Shown: one piece after another, positions 36,775 through 46,199 of the stretch | How the letters are laid out: every line of letters starts with the position of its first letter | How positions within the stretch are numbered: the first letter of the stretch is position 1 | Source of the DNA: JAAFHB01 sp942493325 | GTDB lineage: Bacteria > Bacteroidota > Bacteroidia > Bacteroidales > Prolixibacteraceae | Direction: 5' to 3' | Length of the DNA: 64,000 nucleotides | Assembly: GCA_942493325.1 (NCBI GenBank) | Contig: OW818689.1 | Location: forward strand, 3,410,001 to 3,474,000 | Notes under the pieces: model-generated | Seen by the model: the letters and a program-made list of their open reading frames with translations, nothing else | Database searches by the model: none | What the model was told of the DNA's origin: nothing | Translations under genes and position numbers: made by a program

Positions 36775-37575
36775 ATGATTCCGTTGGATAAAAATGAATT
36801 GAACCTGTTACAGTTTGGTAACCTGGGTAGTTTTTCGGGGTTGATCCACTTTTCGACCACCCGCTCCGGAGGTTGCAGTACGGGTAATTACAGTAGTCTA
36901 AACCTCGGATTCAATTCAGGTGATCTTCCTGAAAGTGTGACTGCGAACCGGCTCAGACTTTGCTCGGCTCTTGAGATCAGCCCCGTAAGGTTAGTTTTTC
37001 CGAAACAGACCCACTCGGCAACTGTTAAGACCATTAATGCCAGGTTTTTTATTTCCGGAAATGAAGAGCGCAAACATTTACTCATGGAAACGGATGCCAT
37101 AATCACAAATCTTAAAGGGGTTTGTATCGCCATAAAAACAGCCGATTGTGTTCCCATACTCATTTATGATCCAAAAAAAAGCGTAGTGGCAGCTGTTCAT
37201 GCAGGCTGGCGCGGAACTATGCAGAACATCGTATCGGTAACAATCAATAAAATGATGGAAGAATTCGGGTCTCAACCCTCAGATCTTTGGGCCGGAATTG
37301 GTCCTTCGGTTAGTCCCGAAGTTTATGAAGTTGGAGAAGAGGTTTGGAACCGGTTTGACCCTGAATTTTACCATCCCTCAAACCCAGCCCAATCCGATAA
37401 GAGGTTGCTCGACATCCGTCGTGTCAATTTCAGTCAGATGACTTTGACAGGAATACCTCCCGGGCAGATCGAGGTTACAAATATTTGCACGTATTCTGAT
37501 CCTGAACGGTTTTATTCCGCGCGTCGTGACGGACAAAAAACAGGGAGAATGGCGACCGGAATTATGTTAATATGA
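36775..37575 (+). CDS. pgeF: Peptidoglycan editing factor / multicopper-oxidase-like purine nucleoside phosphorylase (YfiH, DUF152)
   Basis: The protein has 266 aa. The metal site is intact: His80 in FPKQTHSATV, Cys125 in KTADCVPILIYD and His142 in AAVHAGWRGTMQ. Other family motifs are THFSTTRSGG-like HFSTTRSGGCSTG, AGIGPSVSPEVYEVG and CTYSDPERFYSARRDG near the C-terminus. The family has been reported as polyphenol oxidase/purine nucleoside phosphorylase and as a factor correcting peptidoglycan composition. It is divergent from comB, with about 117 bp between the starts. Confidence 0.95.
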   Translation: MIPLDKNELNLLQFGNLGSFSGLIHFSTTRSGGCSTGNYSSLNLGFNSGDLPESVTANRLRLCSALEISPVRLVFPKQTHSATVKTINARFFISGNEERKHLLMETDAIITNLKGVCIAIKTADCVPILIYDPKKSVVAAVHAGWRGTMQNIVSVTINKMMEEFGSQPSDLWAGIGPSVSPEVYEVGEEVWNRFDPEFYHPSNPAQSDKRLLDIRRVNFSQMTLTGIPPGQIEVTNICTYSDPERFYSARRDGQKTGRMATGIMLI

Positions 37576-37663
37576 ACCAGTTACACTATTTTTACAATCA
37601 TGCAGGCACCCTATGCAACCTTTATGAAGGATCTTGCATCTATTGAAAAAAAACAAAAAAGCC

Positions 37664-38152
37664 ATGACAAAAATATTCAGAAATCTGATGTTGATTGCAA
37701 TAATGTTTTCAACATTTACGCAGTGTCAGAAGGAGAATAGTGAAATGAACTATTTAAACCTGCTGGATTCACTATCACCATCAAAATATTATTCCACACC
37801 GATTTTGAATGACAAAAATACCAGCCTTAATGGCACATGGAAAGTCATCGGAACATCAGGAGGAATTGCGGGTACAGGATATACCCCTGACTTCAACTAC
37901 CTGGTAATCAAAAATAACGGCATATTCGGAATTATCCGGAATGGCAGCTTGATTACAACCGGAAAAATCTCAATCCTCAATCAGACAGAAGAGGAATTAC
38001 GTGTTGAATTTATATCGGAAACAGATCCGGCTATTGTCCGCAGTGAAATTGTTCAGGATCCGGAAAAATTTATCGTGATTCATAACGATACACTCGATCT
38101 CATTGCGCCTTGTTGCGATCGGTTTAATACCCAACTAAAGAGAGTAAAATAA
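37664..38152 (+). CDS. Small lipoprotein with lipocalin-like domain
   Basis: The protein has 162 aa from the ATG at 37664. The signal MTKIFRNLMLIAIMFSTFTQC gives Cys21. After a short linker the body (LNGTWKVIGTSGG, YLVIKNNGIFGIIRNGSLI, GKISILNQTEEELRVEFIS) has the all-beta pattern of lipocalin-like lipoproteins of Bacteroidota. A CC pair (APCCDRF) is near the end. No function can be assigned. The frame upstream to 37634 is an unlikely start. Confidence 0.7.
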   Translation: MTKIFRNLMLIAIMFSTFTQCQKENSEMNYLNLLDSLSPSKYYSTPILNDKNTSLNGTWKVIGTSGGIAGTGYTPDFNYLVIKNNGIFGIIRNGSLITTGKISILNQTEEELRVEFISETDPAIVRSEIVQDPEKFIVIHNDTLDLIAPCCDRFNTQLKRVK

Positions 38153-38243
38153 CTACCTAATTCAGAACATTCTATTTCATACGATTGTTTTATCTCATAA
38201 GGCAATAAATCCGGAATACTCTTTCAGGGATAATTAACAGGAT

Positions 38244-39266
38244 ATGAAATATAACGAACTCGGAAAAACAGGCGTTTTGGTTTCGGAACTTTGTTTGGGA
38301 ACCATGACATTTGGCGGAAAAGGCTTTTGGGAGGTGGTTGGTCAATTACCACAGGATGAGATAAACCAGATTGTCAAAACGTCATTGGATAATGGCATTA
38401 ATTTTATTGACACAGCCAATGCCTATTCCGAAGGACTTTCAGAATCAATGCTTGGTGAATCACTGAAAATGTTGGGTATACCCCGGCAGGAGGTCGTTAT
38501 TGCAACCAAAGTCAGATTACGGATGGGACCGGGTGCGAACCAGATTGGACTTTCGCGGCTTCATATTACCGATTCGGTGAATGACAGTCTTCAAAGGCTC
38601 AATCTTTCGCATATCGACCTGCTTTATATTCACAGTGTTGATTATATTACTCCTCTTGAAGAAACCATGCGCGGGCTCGAAGACGTTGTACGCTCAGGAA
38701 AGGTGCGTTACATCGGTGTAAGTAATCATCCCGCATGGATGGTGGCTAAAGCGAATGGATACGCTGACAGGATGGGGTGGACGAAATTTGTTGCTTCGCA
38801 AAATTATTACAGCATTGCAGGGCGTGACATCGAACGGGAAATCATGCCAATGGCAAAAAGCGAAAATATAAGTATAATGCCCTGGAGCCCGCTTGCCGGA
38901 GGATTTCTGTCCGGAAAGTTTACCCGCGACACCGAAATAGCGGGTAGCAGCCGTCGCGATACGTTCGACTTTCCTCCCGTCAACAAACAGAAAGCATACG
39001 AAATTATAGATGTGATGGCCGAAATTGGCAAACTTCACAACGTATCTGTGGCTACCGTTGCACTTAACTGGGTAATAAACCAACCGGGAGTTGCAAGCAC
39101 TATTATCGGGGCAAAAACCCTGGATCAGCTCAGACAAAATATTGCTGCGACATCGTTGCAGCTTACAGGAGATGAATTGCAACAACTCGATGAGGTAAGT
39201 GCACTGACTTCAGAATACCCCGGCTGGATGGTGACCCGTCAAATGCAGGGTCGCTGGCCATCCTGA
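38244..39266 (+). CDS. Aldo/keto reductase
   Basis: The protein has 340 aa, an NAD(P)H-dependent TIM-barrel reductase. Motifs are LCLGTMTFGG, FIDTANAYSEGLSE (catalytic Asp and Tyr), VVIATKVRL (Lys), IDLLYIHSVDYITPLEETM (His), GKVRYIGVSNHPAW, SPLAGGFLSGKF and STIIGAKTLDQLRQN. The substrate is unknown. The downstream DHFR-like gene is 70 bp away on the same strand. Confidence 0.95.
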   Translation: MKYNELGKTGVLVSELCLGTMTFGGKGFWEVVGQLPQDEINQIVKTSLDNGINFIDTANAYSEGLSESMLGESLKMLGIPRQEVVIATKVRLRMGPGANQIGLSRLHITDSVNDSLQRLNLSHIDLLYIHSVDYITPLEETMRGLEDVVRSGKVRYIGVSNHPAWMVAKANGYADRMGWTKFVASQNYYSIAGRDIEREIMPMAKSENISIMPWSPLAGGFLSGKFTRDTEIAGSSRRDTFDFPPVNKQKAYEIIDVMAEIGKLHNVSVATVALNWVINQPGVASTIIGAKTLDQLRQNIAATSLQLTGDELQQLDEVSALTSEYPGWMVTRQMQGRWPS

Positions 39267-39336
39267 TCCGAAAATTTTGAAATGCATGAGGGAATTCCTC
39301 CGTTAAATTAAAACAGACGAAAAAGACAACATTCAA

Positions 39337-39933
39337 ATGAGCAAAATGATTCTTTTCAACCTGGTAACCCTTGACGGTTACTTTGAAGGAACTAACCGGG
39401 AAATCGACTGGCACGTTGTAGATGAGGAGTTTAACGAATTTGCCGTCGATCAGCTGGAAACTGTTGATCTCCTGATATTCGGACGAAAAACTTATGAATT
39501 GATGGCAAGCTACTGGCCAACATTGACTGCGCTGACAGATGACCCGATAATTGCTGAAAGAATGAACAGTATTCAGAAGCTGGTTTTTTCAAAAACACTG
39601 GATAAAGTCACCTGGAGTAATTCATTGTTAATGAAGGAAATAATCCCCGAAGAGATCATATACCTGAAACAGGAGTCTGAGAAAGAGATGATGATTTTTG
39701 GCAGTGCAAATCTTGCCTCATCACTGACAAAATTGAACTTAATTGATGAGTACAGGATTATGATAAACCCAGTTGTATTGGGCAAGGGGAATCCTTTGTT
39801 TCAAAATGTTGCTCACCCATTAAATTTCAAACTTACTGATTCAAGAGTTTTTCATTCCGGGAATGTTTTGCTGTATTACGAACCAGTAAAAACTACATCC
39901 GCATACGAAAAAACTGATACCAGTTGGTTTTAA
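39337..39933 (+). CDS. RibD C-terminal/DHFR-like reductase family protein
   Basis: The protein has 198 aa, similar to the YyaP/YwjB-type dihydrofolate reductase-like family. The motifs are NLVTLDGYFEG, LLIFGRKTYELMASYWP, KLVFSKTLDKVTWSN, MMIFGSANLASSLTKLNLIDEYRIMINPVVLGKGNPLFQ spread over residues 120-165. This family is often found near aldo/keto reductases. True folate reduction is not implied. Confidence 0.9.
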   Translation: MSKMILFNLVTLDGYFEGTNREIDWHVVDEEFNEFAVDQLETVDLLIFGRKTYELMASYWPTLTALTDDPIIAERMNSIQKLVFSKTLDKVTWSNSLLMKEIIPEEIIYLKQESEKEMMIFGSANLASSLTKLNLIDEYRIMINPVVLGKGNPLFQNVAHPLNFKLTDSRVFHSGNVLLYYEPVKTTSAYEKTDTSWF

Positions 39934-39955
39934 TATATTCAGATAGCTTCAAGGC

Positions 39956-40012
39956 AGGAAAACCTAAATATCCCCTTTCCGATTTTTTCCTGTTTTCGTC
40001 AATGGGACACCC
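39956..40012. repeat. Dispersed repeat, copy 1
   Basis: AGGAAAACCTAAATATCC followed by CTTTCCGATTTTT is repeated at about 40860-40893. GGGACACCCAAAA (about 39996-40008) is repeated near 40773. The word TCCTGTTTTCGTC here is the reverse complement of GACGAAAACAGGA in the second copy. Confidence 0.65.
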
Positions 40013-40045
40013 AAAAAATATTTTCATCTCATAATTAGTTTTCAG

Positions 40046-40155
40046 TTTTTTACCGCAGAGATCCGCAAAGAATGACGCAGAGAACCGCAAAGAAATTAAA
40101 GAGAACACCTCTGCGTCCCTCTGCGAATACCTCTGCGCTTCTCTGCGGTAAAAAA
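40046..40155. terminator. Long imperfect hairpin built of CTCTGCG/CGCAGAG words
   Basis: TTTTTTACCGCAGAG (40046-40060) is the exact reverse complement of the CTCTGCGGTAAAAAA at 40141-40155. The interior repeats CCGCAAAG, GACGCAGAG and CCTCTGCG words that also pair. This type of element is frequent at gene ends in Bacteroidota and may terminate in both directions. Confidence 0.6.
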
Positions 40156-40247
40156 ATTAAAAGTTACAAAGATTATTTTTCTTTTTAAGAAACAGACAAT
40201 TGATCTGTTTAAAGGCCCTATAGTGGTGTTGATCTATTGTGAGCGAC

Positions 40248-40496
40248 CCTTATTCCCTTAGTAGAAAATTCAGTTCGCCCATAAATTCCCCTTATTCCTT
40301 TATTTTGAGTTTCAGGTTTTCTGATAGAATTTTAGGAGTGTCCCATATTCTCCCGCAAAACTAATTTTTCGAGGATTAAATTCTCTGAACCAACGGCAAC
40401 CCGGGTTACTAATACCCATTGAACACCCGTTGGATTTAAAAATAAGGGAATAAGGAACAGGTGTTTTGTGTTTCCTTTTCTACTAATGGAATAAGG
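40248..40496. repeat. MITE-like element with 21-bp terminal inverted repeats
   Basis: The left end at 40248-40268 (CCTTATTCCCTTAGTAGAA and two more A) pairs with the right end at 40476-40496 with one mismatch. The interior of about 207 bp is non-coding and contains a second AAGGGAATAAGG-type pair (40300 and 40444 regions). Confidence 0.5.
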
Positions 40497-40771
40497 AGGG
40501 TGTGTTTAATATATTAATTTTGCATAACCATGGCATCGACTACACGGGGAAATGCAGGTTTGAGCTTTTTTAATTTCTCAATTTCGGCGATATAATACTT
40601 TTCGAATTTCTGTGGAAATAAAAAAACCAAAATGAAATTAACTGGCCATCATCAAGCTTACTAAGTCGCTTGAAAAAAGAACAGAGTTCGCTTTACCAAC
40701 TGTGTTTATAAGATGTTTTCCTGTCCCGTTCTATTTGGCTTACGTCTCCCGTACTTACAGCAAAAATAGTC

Positions 40772-40895
40772 GCGGGACACCCAAAATCAAAATATTACAA
40801 TCGTATATATCTATATATCAGACAAATAAAAATTACTTGAAAAAAGTGACGAAAACAGGAGGAAAACCTAAATATCCACTTTCCGATTTTTCACC
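40772..40895. repeat. Dispersed repeat, copy 2
   Basis: Carries GGGACACCCAAAAT near 40774, then GACGAAAACAGGAGG and AAAACCTAAATATCC-CTTTCCGATTTTT, the words of copy 1 in a rearranged order. Confidence 0.6.
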
Positions 40896-41076
40896 TCTGA
40901 TTCGTGTTGATTAATCAAATTATTGGAAGTTTTTTTTCCAACCAAGTGGATGATTATTAATTTCAAAATCCCTCACAAAACCTTACTTTTACCCGGTCTT
41001 GACCGGATCGTGAAACCGCTTTCCGGTGAGACTATGCCTGAATGGTGAAGTTTTATATCTAATTAGCTAAACTAAA

Positions 41077-43010
41077 ATGAAAAACAGATTTTTGTTGGGT
41101 TGGATGTTAATTATCGTGATGTTTGCAGGCATAATTGTGCAGTGCAAAGCCAAGGATCCTATCAGGATACAATTTGACAGCAATAAAGAAGTATCGGGAC
41201 AAAAATTTGCCATTAAAGACATTTCGCCCGGACTTCCGGTAAACTGGGATGACTACAACTATGTGATTCTGGAGTTCAAAATTACAACATCGCAACGTTT
41301 CCAGGTTGGGTTTACAACTGAATCAGGCTACAATGAACTTCGTGTGATGAGTTATACCGCAAATGGATGGAACAAACTGGCTATACCGCTTATTTTTTAC
41401 CGTGAATTGCCTGGAGCAGCCCTTGACCTGGCCGCAACCTATAACCAGGCCCGCTACACGGGATGGATCAACCTGGGAGGCAAACGCGGACCGCTGCGAG
41501 GGGTTGATTCAATTGGTATCAGAATGCATGCGCCAATCAATAATCCTGTGTTCGAACTTCGTTCTATTTCTCTCTCAGTTGAAGATCCGGGTGATCAGTA
41601 TCTCGGAGAGAAGCCCGTGGTTGACGAATTTGGCCAATGGAACCTGGGGGATTGGGAAGGTAAAATCAACTCTGCAGATCAGCTAAACGCAGCATGGAAT
41701 GCTGAGGAGCAGGAGAAAGTTTCGACGAAAAATTACAACTACTCAAAATTTGGCGGATACCTCAATGCAAAAGTTAAGTCAACAGGATTTTTCAGAACAG
41801 AAAAGATAGATGGCCGGTGGTGGTTTGCTGATCCTGAGGGTTACCTTTTTCTTTCAGCAGGTGTCGATTGTGTGAATCCCGGTGGCGGAGGTAATGCAAT
41901 TAATATCGACAAGCGCAAAACCTTTACAAGGAATTGCCGCCCGCGGGGATCAGCCAAAATCGCGACAGACCAAACTCTGCCTCTTTTGGAGCATGGAATC
42001 TTTTTCGCCGTTACGGTGAAAGTTATCCCGAAAAATCGAGGGAGATGGTTATCAAACGCATGGACAAATGGGGTCTCAACACCATTGCCAACTGGTCCAG
42101 TCCCGAGGTAACCGGATTGAACAGGAAAGCTTTCATGATGCAATTGCGCGGAGTTGGCATTGAAGATGGTGTAATGGGACTGCCAGATGTTTATGCACCC
42201 GATTTTGCTTCGCGAATTGATGCCGCATGCAAGGCAGTGGTCGCTCCGAACCGGGATAACCCATGGTTAATCGGCTATTTTACCGGGAACGAACCGTCGT
42301 GGCTGGAACAGGAGGATCGGCTTTGCTCAATGATTCTCGGGGGTGACGATAAACCCATCAAAGGGGAGTTGAAAAAATATCTCGCTGCCGGAGACACACC
42401 CGAACGCAGAAAACAGTTTATTTACAATACATTCCGGATATTTCTGACAACGGTTGACAGTGCCGTAAAACGATATGATCCCAATCACCTGAACCTGGGA
42501 ATGCGTTTCGGGCATGTTCCTGGCAAAGAAATTTCGGATATCTGTAAGGATATTTTTGATGTTTTCAGTTTCAATTGTTACGATCTGTCGCCCAAAAAAG
42601 AGATGATGGACCAGATTCTCGAAATCACAGGTTTACCGATGATCATTGGTGAATACCATTTTGGAACAGTCGACAGGGGTATGGCCCAGTCGCTGTGGCA
42701 GGTTAATTCACAGAAAGAAAGGGGCGTTGCTTTCCGCTATTATACTGAACAGGCATATACTCATCCGGGACTCATAGGGACTGCCTGGTTCCAGTGGTCA
42801 GACCAGGATTTCACGGGTCGCCGAGATGGCGAAAACTACAATTGCGGCCTGGTGGATGTAACCGATCGCCCCTATCCATACATGGTGGAAGCAATGATGG
42901 AAACCTCAAAACGATTGTATGATATTCATACAGGTAATACAAAGCCATCTGAACTGAAACCTGAAAAACCACGCGGGTATGGCGGTATTCCAGACGTATG
43001 GAACAAGTAA
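41077..43010 (+). pseudogene. GH50-like (clan GH-A) glycoside hydrolase, split by one frameshift
   Basis: Two overlapping frames make one protein of about 644 aa. The first half has the lipoprotein-like signal ending IIVQC, a carbohydrate-binding-like beta-domain, and GGYLNAKVKSTGFFRTEKI, RWWFADPEGYLFLSAGVDCV. The second half continues LYKELPPAGISQNRDRP, SFGAWNLFRRYGE, the acid/base candidate in WLIGYFTGNEPSW, the nucleophile candidate in MIIGEYHFGTVDRGMAQ, and TGRRDGENYNCGLVDVTDRP, which recalls GH50 beta-agarases. The break is a missing base at the A-run 41917-41920; one more A restores the frame. It may be a recent mutation or a sequencing error. Substrate assignment to agarose-like glycans is tentative. 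Confidence 0.75.
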
Positions 43011-43149
43011 ACTTTTATTGAATATCGTGACTTATGGCTGAAGCATAAAAAATGGACAGAAAAAGGAACAATAAAACAGACAATTTGCTAACTTGCAGAT
43101 CATGCCGGATGTAACCGGAAATTATGTCTGAGAATTAATCGATTGAATC

Positions 43150-44616
43150 ATGAAAAGTTATAAACTACTGGTCGCAATACTATTTTTTGTGGTATCGGCC
43201 TGTACAAACAAAACCGCCAACAAACCCGCAGAGCAACCGGCTAAGCTTGCAGATCCTGTAAATGCCCAAATTTTCGCAACTGCCAGGGACACCTCCTTAC
43301 GGATGACCCGGCTATCTGATGCAGCTTTTGAAACCTTTGGTCAGCCCCTTGAAACACAGGTCTGCATATTCGTCAATCAAACCAAAACATTCCAGACAAT
43401 GATTGGAATTGGAGGAGCCTTAACGGATGCTTCTGCCGAAGTTTTTGCGAAACTTCCCGAGGCTGCACAAAAGGAATTCCTGATGGCTTATTATGATGAT
43501 CAGAATGGAATTGGATATAATTTCGCCAGAACAAACATTGCAAGCTGCGATTTCTCAAGTGGTTCCTATGGCTATGTTGCCAATAATGACACCCTATTAA
43601 GTTCTTTTTCAATAGCCCACGATGAGGAATTCCGTATTCCATTTATTAAAAGCGCCATCACTGCTGCAGGAGGATCGTTGCCGCTGTATGTCAGTCCCTG
43701 GAGTCCTCCCGCCTGGATGAAAGACAATAATAATCTCCTGCAGGGGGGGAAACTACTTCCGCAATACAGCCAGGCCTGGGCCAACCACTATGTTAAATTT
43801 ATCCAGGCTTACGAATCTTCAGGCATACCTGTATGGGGACTCACTGTACAGAACGAACCAATGGCAAAGCAAAAGTGGGAATCCTGTATCTTTACAGCAG
43901 AAGAAGAGCGGGATTTCATAAAAAATCACCTTGGACCGACACTTACTCAAAACGGCATGGGTGATAAGAAGCTGATCGCCTGGGATCATAACAGGGATCT
44001 GATCTTTCAAAGAGCCAGTGTCCTGCTGGGTGACGAAAATGCAGCAAAATATATCTGGGGAATAGGGTTTCACTGGTATGAAACATGGACCGGAAGCGGT
44101 ATGCAGTTCGACAATTTAAAGCGCGTACAGGAAGCATTCCCCGGCAAAAACCTTGTTTTTACAGAAGGATGTATTGAAAAGTTTAGTATTGACAGGGTCG
44201 GTGACTGGTCTCTCGGTGAAAAGTATGGCTATTCGATGGTCAATGATTTTAATTGCGGAACCGTTGCCTGGACCGACTGGAATATTCTGCTCGATGAAAC
44301 AGGCGGACCGAATCATGTCGGCAATTTCTGTTTTGCACCTATTCATGCCGATACACAAACCGGCAAACTCATCTACACCAACAGCTATTACTACATTGGC
44401 CATTTTTCAAAATTTATCCAGCCGGGTGCCAAAAGGATAAGCTGTTCTTCAAACCGCGATAAACTCCAGTCAACTGCCTTTTTAAATCCGGATGGGCAAT
44501 TGGTGGTTGTCGTACTTAATCTCTCAGACGAAAAACTACCGTTCCATTTGTCAATCGCCGACAAGGCAGCACCCGTCACAAGTTTACCTCATTCAATCAT
44601 GACCATTTTGATTTAA
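43150..44616 (+). CDS. GH30 family glycoside hydrolase, lipoprotein
   Basis: The protein has 488 aa with lipobox VVSAC (Cys18). GH30 motifs are GIGGALTDASAEVF, RTNIASCDFS, LYVSPWSPPAWMKD, the acid/base Glu236 in LTVQNEPMA and the nucleophile Glu339 in LVFTEGC. A C-terminal beta-domain (VVVVLNLSDEKLPFHLSI) completes it. Members act as glucosylceramidases, beta-1,6-glucanases or related exo-enzymes. Here a PUL enzyme for a beta-linked glycan is likely. It follows the GH50-like gene on the same strand by 140 bp. Confidence 0.93.
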   Translation: MKSYKLLVAILFFVVSACTNKTANKPAEQPAKLADPVNAQIFATARDTSLRMTRLSDAAFETFGQPLETQVCIFVNQTKTFQTMIGIGGALTDASAEVFAKLPEAAQKEFLMAYYDDQNGIGYNFARTNIASCDFSSGSYGYVANNDTLLSSFSIAHDEEFRIPFIKSAITAAGGSLPLYVSPWSPPAWMKDNNNLLQGGKLLPQYSQAWANHYVKFIQAYESSGIPVWGLTVQNEPMAKQKWESCIFTAEEERDFIKNHLGPTLTQNGMGDKKLIAWDHNRDLIFQRASVLLGDENAAKYIWGIGFHWYETWTGSGMQFDNLKRVQEAFPGKNLVFTEGCIEKFSIDRVGDWSLGEKYGYSMVNDFNCGTVAWTDWNILLDETGGPNHVGNFCFAPIHADTQTGKLIYTNSYYYIGHFSKFIQPGAKRISCSSNRDKLQSTAFLNPDGQLVVVVLNLSDEKLPFHLSIADKAAPVTSLPHSIMTILI

Positions 44617-44700
44617 CCCTTTTAATAAATTCATATAACTCCCGACTGGAAATACATTCAGGTGATTTGTCCACTACATTTTAACTAACAAAAAAATACG

Positions 44701-45048
44701 ATGAACCCACTGGAATTATCAACAGCCCAAAAGAAAATTGCCCGTCAGACCATAAATACCGGTCTTGAAAGGGAATTTATCAAGGGAATCGGGAAAATCG
44801 ATAAGATCATTCAGCAATGGAAAGAAGGGAAGAGAGATGTAAAAGAGACTTATTATAAAGTATATAATACAGTCGAAAAATTCGATAAACATATCGGCCA
44901 GTTATACGACAATATTTCAGGATCGGATTACTTGTGGGTATTGGCGGCGCAACTGAATCACGGCATCATTTCACTTTCCGATCTCAGTGAATTAGACCAG
45001 GAAACCATAAATAAAATCATCCTCATTGGCAGGATAGATGAAGAATAA
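44701..45048 (+). CDS. Hypothetical small protein
   Basis: The protein has 115 aa, charged and mostly helical by composition (LEREFIKGIGKIDKIIQQWKEGKRD, FDKHIGQLYDNISGSDYLWVLAAQL). It has no signal peptide or membrane segment. I do not recognise the family. It lies between the GH30 gene and the ECF sigma gene on the same strand, with an A-rich ribosome-binding region in front. Good codon usage and a sharp start support a real gene. Confidence 0.6.
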   Translation: MNPLELSTAQKKIARQTINTGLEREFIKGIGKIDKIIQQWKEGKRDVKETYYKVYNTVEKFDKHIGQLYDNISGSDYLWVLAAQLNHGIISLSDLSELDQETINKIILIGRIDEE

Positions 45049-45262
45049 TGGTTGCTGCTCCATTAAAAAGTGCAGCACTTCCGCATCGAGCTACGAAGCG
45101 AATCCCTACAAATACCGTTAGTCTGGCGCAACAGAATGTTACGTAAAATTGCAACAATCAGTTGTCAGGCAGAACAAGGCTCCACCCCTAAATGTATGAT
45201 AACTTTCACTTTAAATGTTTAAAAAATTACGCAATTAATGAATGTGATTGCAATCAAATCAT

Positions 45263-45270
45263 TACATTTG
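45263..45270 (+). promoter_or_regulatory. -7 element of the ECF sigma gene
   Basis: TACATTTG, an exact TAnnTTTG, 29 bp before the ATG at 45300. It supports that start over the upstream one at 45192. Confidence 0.45.
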
Positions 45271-45299
45271 TTTATCAATCTCGACCAAATTCATCCGGA

Positions 45300-45926
45300 A
45301 TGACTGAAAATAAAGGCACAGACATTTTTCTTTTAGAGGAGTTAAGAATCGGTAATACACGGGCTTTTGATAAAATATTCCATGCTTATTATCCCAACCT
45401 TTGTCGCTTTGCTTATTCGATTGTCCATGATGAGGATAATGCACAGAGTCTTGTACAGCATGTTTATGTGAAGTTATGGGAAAGCCGTACCACAATGGAT
45501 CATATTGACCATCTGATGCCTTACCTGACCCGTATGGTTCATAACCACTGTATCAATTTTGTCAATCGCGAAAAGCGGAATATCAAACTTTCAGCCATTC
45601 ATACCGAAACCCAAACCGAAAACACGACCGAAAATACTACCGAAAATCAACTTGAAGTGAATGAACTTGAAGAAAAACTGATCATCGCATTATCTTCGCT
45701 GCCACAAAGGTGCAAATTGGCATTCGAATACAGCCGCTTTGAAAATCTGACGAACAGGGAGATCGCGCAAAAAATGGAAATCTCGGTTAAAGCGGTTGAA
45801 GCCCTGATAGGAAGAGCGTTAAAATTACTGCGCATTTCACTGGCCGAATACTTACCTGCATCAAAAAATATTAAAATTCCGAACCCGATATTATTAATGT
45901 TATTCAGGAAAAAAAAGATAAAGTAG
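45300..45926 (+). CDS. ECF-type RNA polymerase sigma factor (FecI-like, PUL regulator)
   Basis: The protein has 208 aa from the ATG at 45300. Sigma region 2 spans about residues 15-80 (AFDKIFHAYYPNLCRFAYSI, QSLVQHVYVKLWESR, YLTRMVHNHCINFV). Sigma region 4 spans about 120-180 (LSSLPQRCKLAFEYSRFENLTNREIAQKM, KAVEALIGRALKLLR). Between them lies a TENTTENTTENQ linker, a three-fold mini-repeat. It should be held by the FecR at 46497 and activate the SusC-STN locus. About 570 bp with the structured repeat separates it from fecR. Confidence 0.92.
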   Translation: MTENKGTDIFLLEELRIGNTRAFDKIFHAYYPNLCRFAYSIVHDEDNAQSLVQHVYVKLWESRTTMDHIDHLMPYLTRMVHNHCINFVNREKRNIKLSAIHTETQTENTTENTTENQLEVNELEEKLIIALSSLPQRCKLAFEYSRFENLTNREIAQKMEISVKAVEALIGRALKLLRISLAEYLPASKNIKIPNPILLMLFRKKKIK

Positions 45927-46017
45927 TGAATTACCGGTCCTGATTTTTGTTTACAGATTCAGAAGTGACCGGGTGGCTGCGGTTAAAAATTGAGCAATGT
46001 CAAAGGGCGTTTGTTCG
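45927..46017. other. Short gap after the sigma gene, nothing recognised
   Basis: No feature is visible before the structured repeat starts at 46018. The stretch from 46200 to 46496 between that repeat and fecR is also gene-free, with low-complexity CCCATGCCC-type words near 46360-46410. Confidence 0.5.
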
Positions 46018-46199
46018 TGGATTTTGGATCTTGCGGCGCATAGAACCTATGATTTTCAATTAAAAGCGTGGTTGCGCCGCATTTCATTTAATCGTCCTAA
46101 CCCCAGGTGGCGCGATTCCGAATAATGTTATAGCTAATAATGATTTAAAGAATCCGGATTCGCTTACCCGGGGTCATTAATATTTAATCCCTCCGGGAT
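46018..46199 (-). repeat. Structured dispersed repeat, copy 2 (inverted relative to copy 1)
   Basis: Reverse complement of 23126-23306 with scattered changes. The stems are kept: TGCGGCGCA (46032-46040) with TGCGCCGCA (46073-46081), perfect here; ACCCCAGGT (46100-46108) with ACCCGGGGT (46166-46174), one change that stays a G-U pair if the minus strand is transcribed; and ATCCC-tcc-GGGAT (46187-46199). It lies between the sigma and fecR genes. Confidence 0.65.

Larger units (their letters stand above)
39934..41076. other. Repeat-rich gene-free region between the reductase gene and the PUL
   Basis: 1.1 kb without a convincing gene. It holds the repeats listed at 39956, 40046, 40248 and 40772. 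A minus-strand frame near 40510-40620 reads FPQKFEKYYIAEIEKLKKLK before a stop and could be a transposase scrap, but I cannot identify it. Confidence 0.6.

Noticed and set aside
38694..39185. 163-codon minus-strand ORF
   Set aside because: Antisense to the conserved aldo/keto reductase; the composition is that of a shadow frame.
40702..40914. 70-codon plus-strand ORF in the repeat region
   Set aside because: It runs through dispersed repeat words and has no protein-like conservation.
45192..45299. Upstream start of the ECF sigma gene at 45192
   Set aside because: It lies before the TACATTTG -7 element and the added residues do not resemble sigma factors.
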